From Vanilla planifolia (lineage: Eukaryota > Streptophyta > Magnoliopsida > Asparagales > Orchidaceae): DNA of 64,000 bases. The DNA is taken from NCBI GenBank assembly GCA_023846275.1, contig JAIUJO010000164.1:496001-560000 (forward strand). Direction: 5' to 3'. This document shows, piece by piece, positions 40,496 to 57,154 of the stretch (position 1 is the stretch's first letter; each line of letters opens with the position of its first letter). Below the pieces are notes generated by a model. The model was not told the DNA's origin, searched no databases, and worked only from the letters and a program-made list of their open reading frames with translations. The translations under genes were made by a program, and so were the position numbers.

Positions 40496-42671
40496 TTAAC
40501 AAAAATATTTTAAAAAACACATACACATAAGTGCACCAACAAGCACATACAAATACACACACACATGTATTCACAGCTACACAGACATGCTCAAGAACCC
40601 AAACACACACACATACATGCTTAAACATTTGCACAAGCACATGCATGCATATGCCCATACACATGCACACAAACACATGCACACACATACCTATACACAC
40701 ACAAGCACACAAACATATGCATGCACTCTCACATGCACAAATTCTTATAAATACACACATCAACAAAACCATCCCAAAATAAGCACATGGATGCACATAC
40801 ACACATATGCATGTGCATACACACACAAACCCATTAACACAAATGTAGAGACACACACACACACATGCACGCATCTACACATGCACATGCACGCAAACAT
40901 GAACACACACATGCTTACTGACATGCATGCACACATCTACACATATACACGGATAAACACACACACATGCACACTTACAATCACATACAAACATAAATAA
41001 ATGTGCATACACACACACGTGTAGACACAAGCACACAGAGCAACGCATGCGGCTACGCCTATGCACAAACACATACATGCACTTACACATAAGCACATGC
41101 AAAACAACACACATACACATAGAGCCACACACGTAGTAGCAAAATTAGGCACACACATGCCAATGCATGCACACTTATAGGCATGCACAAATACATGCAA
41201 ACACACACAATCATGCCCATGCACACACATGCACATACACAGAAAGACTTGCACACACACACACACATGCAAGTGCACAAACACTCATATAAGGACATGC
41301 ACACACACACACAAACATTTGCACTCATACATAGACAAGTGCTCCATGCACATATGCACGCAGACATGCACATACGTACAATCGAGCACATGTACACACA
41401 CAAGCTCTAACACATTAATGTCTGGACACACACATGCACCCATGCACACACATATGGACAAAAACACAAGCATACACATGCACATGCTGCTAAACAAAGT
41501 ATACACATGCATACACAAAAACACACACATGAACACAAACACACATACATACAAGTACATGTGCTTACACACACACACATGTAAAGGTCCACACACATAT
41601 AGACACACACAAAAAATCACAAACACATATGCCCACACAATCATGCACCCTTACACGAAAACACATACACTCATGCATGCACACACACACACATGCGCAT
41701 ACAAGAACACACACATACACATACAAACACATGCACAAAATCATATGCACATGTACACACAAATACTCACATGCACAAAAACAACCACAAAACACACAAA
41801 CATATGGATAGATACACATACATATGCACATGCATAAGAGAACACATGCACATCCACATGCACTCACGCCCACCCACATGTACACAAACACACATGCACA
41901 TACAAATAGGCACACACACTCGCATGCATAAATGAACACACATGTACATGCAAACACAAGCATGCATATGCATACACATGCATGTACACACCACATACAC
42001 ACACATACACAAACACTTGCTCACTCACATGCATATAAACACAACTAAACATACATGCATACACACAAACATGCACAAGCACATCCATATTGACATACAT
42101 ATATACACACATACACATGGACAAACATCACACACACATGAACACACTTACAAGCACAATCATGCAAACGCACAAACATAAACATATACACATATGCACA
42201 TGCAAACATGTATACAAACATATACAAATGCATAAGGGCACATAAACACACATACACACACGTTCACATGCTTGCTTAAGCACATGAATAACATAAACAC
42301 ATGCACGCACCCATGCGCACACACAAGAGCACATGCACGCATATACAAACATGCACATGCTAGCACATTCACACATGCACACACACCCATAGACACACAG
42401 ACAAAGGTGCAAACATGCATGCAAATAGACTTACACACCCAGACACACAAACATGCATGTACAAGCAAGCACAAATAAAAGCTCACAGAAGACATGCACA
42501 CACCATGCATACACATGGATAGAGACATATACATGCTTACAAACAAGCACACACACACACATAACCACACTTGCACACAGAGACATACAAGTAATACACA
42601 TGCATAGAGACACTCACACACTCACATGCCACACAAGTACACATGCACACATATATGCATGCACACACACA
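40496..42671. repeat. Degenerate (CA)n array, second block, CA on + strand
   Basis: Same repeat type as at 9186. Through about 42480 it is a paralogous copy of 9186-11150, shown by shared rare variants in the same order: 'attcttataaatacacac' (40740), 'gcaaaattaggcacacac' (41138), 'cacactcgcatgcataaat' (41918), 'cttacacacccagacac' (42430). The remaining part has no counterpart in the first array, which ends there. Overlapping His/Thr and Cys/Val frames up to 202 residues are artefacts. Confidence 0.92.
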
Positions 42672-45600
42672 TGAGTGTGCTTGCAAGTGTATGCATGAGT
42701 GTATATGATTATGCATCTACATGTTTGTGCATATGGGACTGTATTTGACTCGTGTGTGCATGTGGGACTGCATTTGACACATGTGTGCATGTGTTTGTGC
42801 ATATGTTCATGTCTATTTGTATGTGCTTATGTGTGTACATGTTTGTTCCTATGCACATGTGTTTGTGTGCATGTATATTCTTGTGTGGTGCATTTGTGTG
42901 TGTGTGTGCTTGTTTGTGTGTATGTGTATGTGAGTGCATTCATATGTTTGTGTGTTTGTATGTGTGTGCATCGGTGTGTGGATGTGTGTGTCAGTGTGTG
43001 TGGGTCTGTAGTTGCATTTGTGTGTGCATGTGTATGTTCATGTGTTAGTGTGTGTATGGGGACATGCATGTGTGCATGTATGTTTGTGCATTTGTACATG
43101 CATGTGTTTGTGTGCATGTGTACATGTGTGAACTTGCATGTGGGCATTTGTGTGTATGTGTGTATGTGTGTTTGTGTGTGTCTACACAAGTGAGCTTTCA
43201 TATGTGTGTTTGCACATGTGTGTGGATATGCATGTGTCTATGAGTGTGTGTGTGTGTGTAGACGTGTGAGTATGTACTTGTTTAAGTGTGCACTTTAGTG
43301 ATCATGTGCATGTGTGTGTGTGTGTATGTATTTGAGCCTATGTGTGTAGATGTGTGTACCTGTATTTGTGCATGTGTGTGCAGCTATGTTTATTGGTATG
43401 CATATGTTCCTGTGTGTGCACGTGTACATGTGCATGTGTGTGCATGTGCACTTGTGTGCAAGCACGGGTGCATGTGTTTATGTGGTTGTACGTGTGCAAG
43501 CATGTCAATGTGTGAATGTTTGTGTGTGAGTGTGCATGCATGCATATGTGTGTGTGTGTGTCAGCATGTGCATTATGTATTATGCATGTGTGAGCATATA
43601 TGTTGATGTGTATGTTCATGTGTGTGTGTGTATGAGAGTGTCTGCATAATTATGTGTGGGAGTATTCTTGTGTTTGTGTGCATGTTTGTGATTCATGTGT
43701 TTCTGAATGCATGTGTGCGTGCATCTCTATGCATGTGTGTTCATGTTTGAGCAAGTGGGTGCACGTGTCATGTTTGCATGTATGCGTGAATGTTTGTTTG
43801 TGTATTTATGTGTGTGCATGTTTATTGCTTATTTTTTATGTATGTGCATTTGTGTCTTCATTTTTTATGTGTGTGCTTTTGAGAGTCAATTTGTAGGCAC
43901 GTGTGTGTACATGGCATGTATGCATACTTGTGCATGTACATTTGTGTGTGCATATGTGTGTGTGTGGGTGTGTGTATGCATATATGTGCATGTTTGTGCA
44001 TGCATCCAAATAAGTGTGTGGTTGTACATGCATGAGTGAGTGTATGTACGTGTGTGTGCGTGTGCATGAATTTTTGTGCATGTGTGTTAGTGCTTATGTT
44101 TGTTTTTGTGTGTGTGTGCCTATTCATGTGTATCTACATGAATGCATACTTGTGCATGTGTGCTTGTGCAAGTGCATCTATGTATGTAACTATGCATTTG
44201 CAAGTATGTGTGTTTTTGTGTGTGCAGATGTTTTTTCATGCCTGTGTGTATGCATGTGTATGTTTTGTGTATCTTTGTATGTGTGTGTGTGTGTGCACTC
44301 ATGTACATGCCTACACATCGGTGTGCGCATGCATCTGTGTGTGTGAGTGTGCTTTTTACAAGTATATGTGTGTATGCTTATGTGCATGTTATTATTTGTA
44401 TGTGCCTATGTGTGTGCATATGTGTGTGTGCATGTATGTTCATGTGTGATTATGTGCATATGCATGCACATTTGTGTTCATGTTGACATGTGTGCATAAG
44501 CGTGCATATTCGTGATTGTGTATATATGTGAGTGAGAGTGTGTATGCATGATTATTCATGTTTGTACATGCGTATAGTTGTGCATGCTTTGGCATGTGCA
44601 TATGCATGTGCATGTGTGTATGTGTATGTGTGTTTATGTTTATGTACATATGCATGTGTGTAAGCTTGTGTTCCTATATGTGTACAGATGTTTGTGTGCA
44701 TGTGTGCATGTCTGCATATGTGTGTGATTTGTGACGGTAAGTCTATGTGTGTGCATGTGTTCATGTGCGTGCATGTGAGCAAGTATGTCCACTTGTGTTT
44801 GTGTAGGTCCATGCATGTGTGTGTACATGTGTACTCATGTGCATGTGTTTGGGCGTGAGCATGTATGGGTGTAGGTGTGGGTGTGTGTGTGTGTGCTTAT
44901 GCATGCATTTGTGTGTGTGTGCGTGTATGTGTGCACTTGCTTATGAGTTTGTGTGATTATGAGCATGTGTATGTTCATGCATGCACATGTGTATGCTTGT
45001 GTGTGCACATACATGTGTGTCTATGTATGCATGCATTTGTATATGCATGTGTAAGAATACACATGTTTGTTTATGTCATGCATGCATCTGTGTGGATGTT
45101 GGTATGTGTGGGCATGTTCATGCATATGTCTATGCATGCATGTGCTTATGCATGTGTGTTTGTACTTAAATGTGTATTTGGTTTGTGTGCACGTGCATGT
45201 GCAAGTGTGTACCTATTAGCGATATATGCATTGGTGCACACGTGTGTGTCTTTTTAACTATGCATTAGAGTGTATGTAAATGAGTGTGCATTTGTGTGCA
45301 TCTATAGGTATGTATGTGTGTCATCTTATGTGTGGGTTTGTGTGTGTGTACATATGCATACATATTTGTGTGTGCATACATGTGTGTAGGAGTGCATTTA
45401 GGTGTATATGCATGTGCATATGTGCACTTGTGTGTGTTTGTTCATGCATGTGTGTCGTGGGTTTTGTTTTTGTGTCCATGATTCATGTTTGTGTGTGTGT
45501 GTTCATGTTTGTGTGCACATTTGTGCATGTGCATGTGTGTGAAGGTGTGTGTGTGTTCATGTTGTGCATGTGTGTGCATATGTGTCTGTGCGTTTGCAAA

Positions 45601-46208
45601 GATGTATGTATGCATGTCTTTGTGTATGTGTACTCATGCATGTGTATGTATATGTGTTTGTGTATGTGTACACATGTGTGTGCATGAGTTTGTATTCATG
45701 CAAATGCATATGTGTGAGTGTGTGTGCTTGTGCTTGTGCATGTGTCTATATTCTTGTCTTTGTGTGCACATGCATGTGTGTGTCTGTGTGTAAACATGCA
45801 CATATGTGTGATTGTGTGTGTGCATGCATGCGTGTGTGTTCGTGTGCATGTGTGTGTACATGTGTGCCTGTGTGTATGTGTGCATCTTGGTATGTTCACG
45901 TGTATGTGTTTATGCATGTTTTGATATGTGCATGTGTATTGCACGTATGAGGCTATATGTGTGTCTTCTTATTGTGTGTATGGGTGTGTGAGTGTGTATG
46001 TGTGATTTTCTAAGTGTGTGTGGGTGAGTGTGTGTATTCGTGTACATGTGTGTTTGTGTGCATGTATGAGTATACATGTCCTTGATGGTGGATGTGTGTG
46101 TCCATTTGTAAGGGAGTGCCTGTGCTTGTGCTTGTGTGTGTTTGCACGTGTTTGTGCATATGTATACATGTGTGTATGTATGCATGTGTATATTTGTGTG
46201 TGTATGTG
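42672..46208 (-). repeat. Inverted array block, (TG)n on + strand
   Basis: At about 42671 the + strand switches from CA-rich to TG-rich within 'cacacacatgagtgtgc', and at about 46208-46212 it switches back inside 'tgtgcatgcatgcaca', a perfect 16-base palindrome (46205-46220). The block has the same vocabulary as its flanks read from the other strand ('gtgtgtgcatgtgt', 'tgcatgcatg'). This is what an inversion of 3.5 kb of the array would give. The 318-residue frame at 46018-46974 crosses the right switch point and changes from Cys/Val to His/Thr there, which confirms it is an artefact. Confidence 0.9.
42727..42784 (+). repeat. Two tandem 29-bp units in the TG block
   Basis: Units 42727-42755 and 42756-42784 both follow the pattern gtgcat(a/g)tgggactg(t/c)atttgac and then a 'cgtgt' or 'acatgt' end. 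The 'gggactg.atttgac' core is not part of the usual CA/TG vocabulary, so this is a recent local duplication of an interruption. Confidence 0.85.
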
Positions 46209-49200
46209 CATGCATGCACACACACTTGCACACACACACATGCATAGACACACGTACACTCATATGCATACACACACCCAACACATATGCAGTCACATAC
46301 AAGCACACTTATATAGTTTTACACACATATGCATGCACACATACACATATACACATGCAACATACATGAGAAAACATGCATATGCACGACATATGCACAT
46401 TCATATGCATAAACACAAAAAGATACACACACACACACAAGCTCACAAAAATGCACATACACATATCCACACATGCACACACAAACATCCACATAAATGC
46501 ATGCACAAACACACACATGCACATACATTCATGCACACAGACACGCATGCACATGCACACACCCAAACATGCACATATACACAATCATGTATGAAAGCAC
46601 ACACAACTACATATAAGTATGCACAATCGCACACACACACATGTACGAACACACTTGCATATGCCCACATATTCAGGCATACAGAAATGCACATGTACAC
46701 TCACACAAGTACACACACACACACACACACTAACATGCACACACAACATACACATCGACGCACACACATGCCCAAAGACACACACCCACACACGTGTGCA
46801 TGCACACTTTCAAGCACACACCCACATACCATTGCACACATGCATAAGCATGTACATGCATATACACACATGCACATTTCTAGGCACACACACAAACACA
46901 TAGGCATGGACACGCACACAGGAAAAAATGCAGACTTGTACACACACCATGCACACCCAAACACATCCACATAAACACTAACATGCAGATATGCATTGAC
47001 ACATACACACACATGTGCATATAAATACACAAATACAAATACACAAACAAATGAATGCTCACATGCACACACACACAAGCACATAAACAGGCGACCACAA
47101 ATATAAACTCACACATATATGAACACACACACACACACATAGAATTAGGCATAACCATGTAGACACAACCACCCACACTCACACACTTGTGCACAAGCAT
47201 GAATGCTCACATACACAAACATGCACACACACACATCTATAGACAAACACACATACACATATAAACACATGCATAGAAGCACAGACACACACACATGTAT
47301 GCACAAACACACACACATGAATGCACAAACACACACAGGCACACACATATATGCCTACACACAAACACACACACATGCACTTATAGACACATGCAAGTGT
47401 ATACACACATGCATACAATAATACTTTCATATGCCTAGGAACATGTACACAAAAGTATGCACATACAGGCACACAAAAAACACACATATATAGGCACACA
47501 CAAACACTCTCGTCCATGTGAACACACAGATGCACACATAGACACACATAGATACTCACACGCACTCATACACATAAGTACATACACACATACACACAAA
47601 GACATGAACATACATAGATGCACAAACATGTGCACACACAAATACATACACACACACACACATGCACTTGGAGAAACACACATGCCCAAATACATGCGCA
47701 CAAACAAATGCCAAGGAACCCACATCCACATGCACACATGTGCACACAAAAACACACATATACAGCCACATGCACATGCACAAATACACTTACATACATA
47801 CATTCATAGCTAGACATGTGTGTACACACACAGACACAACCATGCATAAAAACATACACACACACACATACACATGCATGCAAACATGCATACACACACA
47901 CATTGGTGCCCACACATGACCATGCACGCACATGCACATGCACACACAAACTAACACACAGACACACATCCATGTAAGCATTTACATTTACACATGCACA
48001 CACATGCACAAGCACACAAACACATGCCCAAAGGCATGAACACACAAACATGCACAAGCATACACATATAAACACACACACATGTACCTATGCACACACA
48101 CATGTACCCATGAAAACATGTGCACATGCACACACACATGCATCCAAGCAAACAAAAATGCTTGTAAATGCACACAGCCATGAGTACCCATACACACACA
48201 AGCATATGCAAGCACTTGCATAAGCAAATACACTTATACACTAACACGCAAATGCATGCATGCCCATATGCACACATATACATAAACAAGCAAGCACACA
48301 CCAATACACAAACATGTACACACACACATGCATGTATATATAATGACAAACATGCTTATACACTTGCACCAAAGCACCAAAATGTGCACATTCTTGAACA
48401 CATGCATTAAAAGCACAAAGAATCACACAAATGCACACACATGCATATATACGCACATACAAATGATGACTCACACGCACATACCCTAAGTTGTATGCGC
48501 ACATACACAAACAAACACCTATGTGATGCGAACGCACACACATGCATACATGCACATGCACATACATGCACACATATACTCTCACACATGCACTCACAAG
48601 CACACATACACACACACAAACTTGACCACACACTCAAATGCACATTTGCACATAAAAATGTAAACACACACATGCACATATGTGCCTATGTGCACACACA
48701 CACATTCACATGCACATGAATACCCATGCATTCATATGAACACACACATGCACACACATGCACGCATGTGCTTGTGTGTACACACACACTTATGTGCTCG
48801 CACACACATACACACCCACACAAGCTAACACATGAACACAAACACACTGGCACACTGACACACACACATTTGTGTGCATACATAAGCATGCCCACACACA
48901 CACATGCATACACACACCAACACACAAAAACAAGCACATACAAAGACACACACATACACATACATGCACATGTACACACACACACACACATACACATACA
49001 CATGCACATGGCACACATAAATAGAGATAAACAGATGCATGTGCACAGCAACACACACACTTATACAAACACATGTAAGCATTAGCACAAATACACACAT
49101 ACATGCACATTCAAACACACACAAACACACGAAAACACAAACACATGAAGATACATGCACACACACACACACACACACCCTCATCCACTTGAACACAAAT

Positions 49201-52200
49201 AGATGCAAGCAAAAATAGTAACACACACATGTATACATGAACACATATTCACATAGGGGTGTAAGCACACATACACACACTTGCACATGCAAATAACCAC
49301 ATGCATACACAAGCATTCACAAGCACATGCACACACATGAACTGACACACTCGCATAAACACAACCATACACATATAGACACATGTAATCACATGAACAC
49401 AAACTCTCACATGCATGCACACAAAAACACGTAAAAAAATATGCCAACAAACACATAGATGCACAATTACACACACTTATATGCACACACACACAAGCAC
49501 ACTCACACATGCACATATGCACATGCACACATGCACTAACACACTTTCACACACATACACCCACACACACATGCACACCCTATCACATGCAAACATAACA
49601 CAATCAGACATATGCACATGTACACAATCACATATGGATTAACACACAACCCACACACACATACACATGTTACAGCATGTACACACTCACACACATATGC
49701 TCTTAAGCACACACAAATGCATGTAGACAATCACACAAACACCCACACACACCTATGCACACAAACACACACACACACACACACATGTAAGCACACACTT
49801 GTCTGTATCTACACAAGAAAACCAACACACACACGTATGCTAGCACACACCCAAATGCACACACATGTATAGACATACCTCCCTACAAACACTCACACAC
49901 ATAAAGAAATATATGCACACACAAACCCACGCACAAGCACACACATACACATATGCATACACCCACACATACACATGCTTGCAGATACACACACACATGT
50001 GCACAAAGGCACAAATATATACATACACAAGAACCCACATGTATAGGCTCAAGAACATAATTGCAAATGCACACTCAAGCATATATGCATGCATGCACTC
50101 ACACATAGTCACATACAAACACACACAACAACACCTACACAATCATACACATAAGAACAATCAAGCATGCATGCATAACAAACACATGCACACATACACA
50201 TGAGTGCATACACATTTGCACACATGCAAACACGCACCTAGTCACATGTGCACATACCCATAAATGCACACACTTGCACACACAGATGAACACATGAATA
50301 AATGTACACACATACTTACACACACACATGCATGCACCTATATATGCACCTACCCAAACACACACACAAACATGCATGCACACACATGCACACATATACA
50401 ACATTTATGTGCATAGACATGCACCCACACAAGCAAATACACATAGACATATAAAAACACACATATAGGTGCATACACATGAGCTGATACATGCACACAC
50501 AAATAAATACACATGCATGCACACATCCACACACATGCACATACATCAGCACACAAGCACACTCATGCATGCAAACAAACATGTACACGTACGCATACAC
50601 ACACAAGCATGAAGACATGCACACACACGTTTATGCAAACACACACCCATACACATGCAAGTGCACCCACACACAACCATACACATAAGCACAGGCACAA
50701 CCACAAACAAATATAGGCATGCACACACACACACACAAGGGCACTCAAACTTGCACACACATAAAAATGCATAGACATGCACACACATGCTCACTCAGGC
50801 ATCCTTCACACTGAAGCACACACACACGCATGCACATGCATAGACTTGCAGACACACATGGTCAGATACACACAACGCACATGCACACAAACGCACATGT
50901 ACACAAGCACACATGCACACACACACCCGCACATGAACACACATGGACTCAAAGACACATGCACACAAATATATACACACACAAACACATGCACACACAC
51001 ACTAGCATACATACATAGAAGCAATGAAACCCAGAGAAACGCACACGTAACTACACACATGTGAACACAAACATGCACAAATACACACACACACACATGT
51101 ACTCACACACATACATACATACGCTGGCACAAGCACACAAACACATACACCCGCACACATATACATACATGTACACACACACATGCATGTAAATTAACAT
51201 ACACACAAACAATGTACAAACACACATACATCCACACATATATGCACAGACACATAAAGACACTCACACATATAAATGCAATATACACATGCACATGCAC
51301 ACACACATAAACATGAATGTATGTAGACAAACACATGCACACACAATTACACATAAGCACACATTCATAGACATGCACACACATACACACACAAGCACAC
51401 ATATACATACACACACACACACTTATACACAAATATGCAAGCACACACAGACACATTATAGGCACACATGTACACACACACATGTAGGCATACACACCTA
51501 CACCCATATAAACACACATATACTTGCATAGTCACACAAGGACGCACGCACACAAATTTACACACACAAACATACTATCACACACATATACACACAAATG
51601 CATGCATGCATATGCACACATAGTCATATGCATCAACCTGAGACCTATGAACACATACAAATATAAATGTACAAATGAATGCACACACATTTATGTACAC
51701 AAACATACACATATACACCCAAATGCACACAAACACATACACACACATACACACACATACATACATGTAGATACACATGCACTCACACAAATTTGTGCAC
51801 ACATGCCCTCACATGCTCACATAAAAACACATAGACTTGCCCGCACACATACAAGCACACTTACACAGGCACTTAAACACACTCATATGTGCCCATGCAG
51901 ACACGCACACACACAGACACACACACAGTCACACACACACATGCACATGGACACAAAAATGCATACATATGTGTGTGCACATAGGCACACACATGCACAC
52001 ACACACACCTGCACATACACACATGTTACCATGTGTACACACACAAGCACACCTATGCTCAAACACACACACATGTGCATACACACACACATACTCATGT
52101 GTGCACACACACATTCACACAAACAAACACCCACAAAAACCAACACAAAAACACGCACACACACACACACTCGAACACTGTCACACAAAAACATTTGTTT

Positions 52201-53184
52201 CCATGCGCAAGCACACCCACACGCACACATGCACACACAAACACACATACATGCACATGCATACACACAAACCTAAACAATTGTGCACACACACATTCAC
52301 ACTCACTTCCACATGCACATTATTGCAGACACACACAAACAGAGGTGAACATGTGCATGCACATAGCAACATGCACAAACACAGATGCATAAGCACACAT
52401 GCATACATGTAGGAACACACATGAATGTGCATAAGCAGACATATTCAAAGACACTTAAGCACACATGGTTACATGGTCACACACATAAGCACATGCCCAA
52501 AAATACACTCTCATCCACATGCATGCACATAAATGTATGCACAAATAGACACGCATGTGCATACACACACACACATTCACATAAATGCACATGCACACAC
52601 ACAGGCACAAGCACACAAAGTCTTGTACACATACATACGCATGTATCAACACACAAACACATGCACTCACATAAACACAAACTCTCATAGGCACACACAA
52701 ATACATGCACACATATAAAAATACACACACATGCCCAAACAAACACAAAGACGCACATGCACACACATGTATGCACATCTACACAAGCACTATACACATG
52801 CACACGTGCTTTAGAATAAACACATGCACACATGCACATGACACACACGTGCACACAAGCACACACACACAAGTAAACACATGCACAGACACACCCATAC
52901 ACTCATACACATACAAAAATAGACCATAAGCATAATCACACATATGCACACGCAGATGAATAGATAATCCATACACAAACATGTGCCAACATGTGCATTT
53001 TGATATGCATACACACATGTGCACTCACTTATGCACATGAAAGCACACACGCATGCATTCATGCACACAAAAACACACACACATGTACATGTGTGCCTAC
53101 GTACACCAACAAACACATATGTAGGCATATACACAAATACACACATATGTATATACACACATATGCACACACATGCACATAAAG

Positions 53185-54330
53185 AGGCAAACATATTCAA
53201 ATACAAGCCTAAATAAACAAAAACATACACACATATACACACACATACACACGCAAGCACCCATACACATGCATGTAGACTCATGCACTAACATATACAC
53301 ACATTGGAACACACATGTACTATCATATACACACATGTACATGCTTAAGCACACATGAAAAACCACACTTAAGTGCATGTACATGCATGCACAAACACAT
53401 AAGTAGATGCAAACACACACACACACAACCACGCTGACACACATGCATGCACACACACATAGGCTGCATAGCACACTCACACACACAGATGCACACATAC
53501 ACACACATGCACACCCCTAGTCACATGCCCACAATAGTACAAACTCATATACATCCATCCATACACACACATGTAAACAAAAACAAGCACACACACACAC
53601 ACACAAAAGTGCACACTTGCTTATGAATTCAAATACATAAGCATACACCCACATGCACACAGGAAGACATACATGCACATAAGCAAAGACACACACATAC
53701 AAATATTTGCATAAGTACACACACATGCACACACACAAAGTTGCCAAGGCATACACACACAGACAAAGAAATATGCATGCACACACACACACACCATGCA
53801 CAAACATGGAATGGCACACATGTACCCACACTTGCATACACAAGCAAATGTTGAAGCATATACACACACTCATAAATGCACACACAGAGGTTCACATGCA
53901 TGTGCTCACACATGTAAACACAAATGAATACACACACATGCACATGCACAAGCCCACACATAAATAAGCACACACACATATCCATAGACACATACACACA
54001 CACAAGCATGAAGGCATGCATGCACATGCACATGCACACAACTACACACATTGACACACACATAAGACACACACATACAAATAAACACAGGCAAACAAAA
54101 GTATGCAGAAGCACAATCAAATAAGCAAATACAAATAAATTAATACACATGGACACACAAGCACACTTGCATGCACTCGCACAAGCAAAAGAACACACAC
54201 AAGAGCACACACACACATGCATACAAAGACATGGACACACACACACCCACACATGCTCGCACACTCACATAAACACACAAGCACACACACACACAAACAC
54301 ACACTCATACACATGCACACGCGCACACAC
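53185..54330 (+). repeat. Unit 1 of a ~3.95-kb internal duplication
   Basis: Rare words here recur in order downstream: 'atacaagcctaaataaa' (53201; 57169), 'acacattggaacacacatg' (53301; 57319), 'gcttaag...aaaaaccacact' (53343; 57341), 'cacaaacatggaatggcaca' (53799; 57712 with two changes), 'agaggttcacatgcatgtg' (53887; 57797 region) and 'catgctcgcacactcacata' (54253; 58195 region). Offsets run from 3913 to 4018, so small gains and losses have occurred since duplication. Confidence 0.7.
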
Positions 54331-57154
54331 ATGCACTAACACTTTCACGCACACACATACAAACATGTATATACATACAAACACATGCATGCATACACAT
54401 ATAGACACACACACATGCACACACATTGACAATCACACATGCACACATACACAACCACACAAGCATGTGTGCACACATACACATATGTATAGAGATGCAC
54501 ACATGCACACACACACACATAGATGCACTAACTCATAGACATATACACACATGTGTTTCCACGCATAGACACACTTAGACTAGCACAATAACACACACAC
54601 ATTCACAAACACACATGCACATTAACACACACAAACACATACATGCACATGCACAAATGCATACATGTCCACATGCACACATATGTCTCACATCATGCAT
54701 AGACAGAAAAGGACACTCATACACAAAGATGCATGTACACAAACATGCACATGTACATGCATAGACACACACACACAAACACCCAAACAAGCATGCACAC
54801 CCATAGTTGCATGCAAACAAACACACACGCACAAGCATACACTCATACACATGCATAGACACACACACACACACACACACAAATGCACACAAGCATACAC
54901 AATCTCACAAACACACCAACATGCTCACATTCTTGCACACACACATAAATGCACAAGCACGAGCACAAATGCATGCATACAAAGAAACATACAAAATACA
55001 CACACTGACACACATGTGCACACACACACACACACACTAAGATGCATGCACACGCAAACATACACACATGCGTGCGAATGCACACTCATGAACACTCCCG
55101 AATATGAATGCACACACAACACAAAAAGCATAAATATGCACACACACACACACACACATGCTCATACACATGCATGCACACACACATATATAAAAACATG
55201 CACATAAATGTGCACTTACATGAACACCAACACTCATAGATTTACATGCACCTCCTAAAAATCACATCCACGCACACACACATGCACAAAAATGCAAGTG
55301 CATGCACACAATTGCATATACAAGCACACATACATCCACAAAAACCCACACACACACACATAGGCAAAATCGCACACACACCCATAAACACCCATATCCC
55401 CACACATGTACACACACACATGCACACAAACACACACACAAAATTACATTTGCACAAACACATATGCACACACTCATGCGCATGTGCAAAACAACACACA
55501 TTCACTTAAATGCATGCACAAACACACACCCACACACTTGCACAAGTATACAACAATGCAGCTGCTCACTCACATAAGCATGCCACACACGAAGATACAC
55601 ATATGCACACACTTAGATGTATGCAAATTCAGAAAAATTGAAATACAAACACACACGTGCATGCGCACAGATCCATGCGATAGAAACACACATATGCGCA
55701 CACCAACACAAAAATAAATGCATGCACACACACAAAGGCCTATAGACACTTATATGCACAAACAAACACATGCATGCACATGCATCTGCATACAAACATG
55801 CACACACACACACATGCACATGCACATGCATATACACACACCAAATGCACACACACCCACAAACACAAGTATAGGCACACAAGCATTTCGTACACACTCA
55901 TACACATATACACAGACAAATAGAAACACACATACACACACACATGCACTCAAGTACATGAATACAAAAACACACACATTTCTACACACACACACATGCA
56001 CATGTATATGCACTTTAATACATATGCATAAAGACATGAACACAAAGACACAAAGATATGCACACATAGAAAAAGCATGCATGCTGTCACACACATGCGC
56101 GTCTGCATGAAAACATGCACATGTGCATTCATGCACACACACAATAACATATGCACATAAGCACAAAAGTATAGACATGCAGAAATGAACACAAACACAT
56201 GTAGTCACTGTAGGCCCACATGTACGCAACACACAAATACCCACATGCACGCATACAAAATAGTAACACATACTCACACGCATACACACACACACACATA
56301 AGTACAAATACTCACACACACATGCATGTAAGCATACAAATGTAATCATAAATATCCATATACACAAATGTATGCACACACACATGCACACACACACACA
56401 CATATGCACATGCACACTTATTTGCACCCACACATTAACACACAAACACATGCATACATGCACACACATGCACACAAACTCACACATGAAGATCCACACA
56501 TACACACCCATGCAGATGCACACAAACACGCACAAACACATGCAGATGCATACACACATAGACATATACATACATACACACATATATGCAAACACTTACA
56601 CACACCCACTCATGTGTGCACTAGCATAAACATATGCACATGCATGTGTGCACACTTCTGTGCACACACACAGGCACATGAGCACTTACACTCACTTGCA
56701 CACATAGAAGCACACATAAGCACATAGATATGCAAATGCATGCACTTACACACATGCACATATGCATGCATAGAAAGCATACAAACATAAACAAACTTGC
56801 ATAATCACACACATGTGCACACACACACACACATATATAAGCACATTTGCTCTAACACAGACATGCACAAGCACACCTACAATAATTCACACATGTGCAC
56901 GAGTGTAAATGCACTCATACACACACATTCATAAACACACATGCACCCCACACACCCATACACACATAGTAGCACATTGCATGCACACTCACACACACAT
57001 GCACAATTATGCCTCCAAGCACTCACAAACACACAGTCGCACCCACCCACCCACACACACACACAACATGTATATGCATGCACCCCATATGCACACATAT
57101 ACACATAGGCATAAAGATACACATGCATGCACATAAACACACATGCACATGCAT

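Noticed and set aside
46018-46974. A 318-residue open frame and many other long frames in 9.2-11.2 kb and 40.5-64 kb
   Set aside because: They read His/Thr or Cys/Val dipeptide strings because alternating CA/TG DNA lacks stop codons on both strands. This one switches composition exactly where the array inverts. There is no start context, domain or codon bias.
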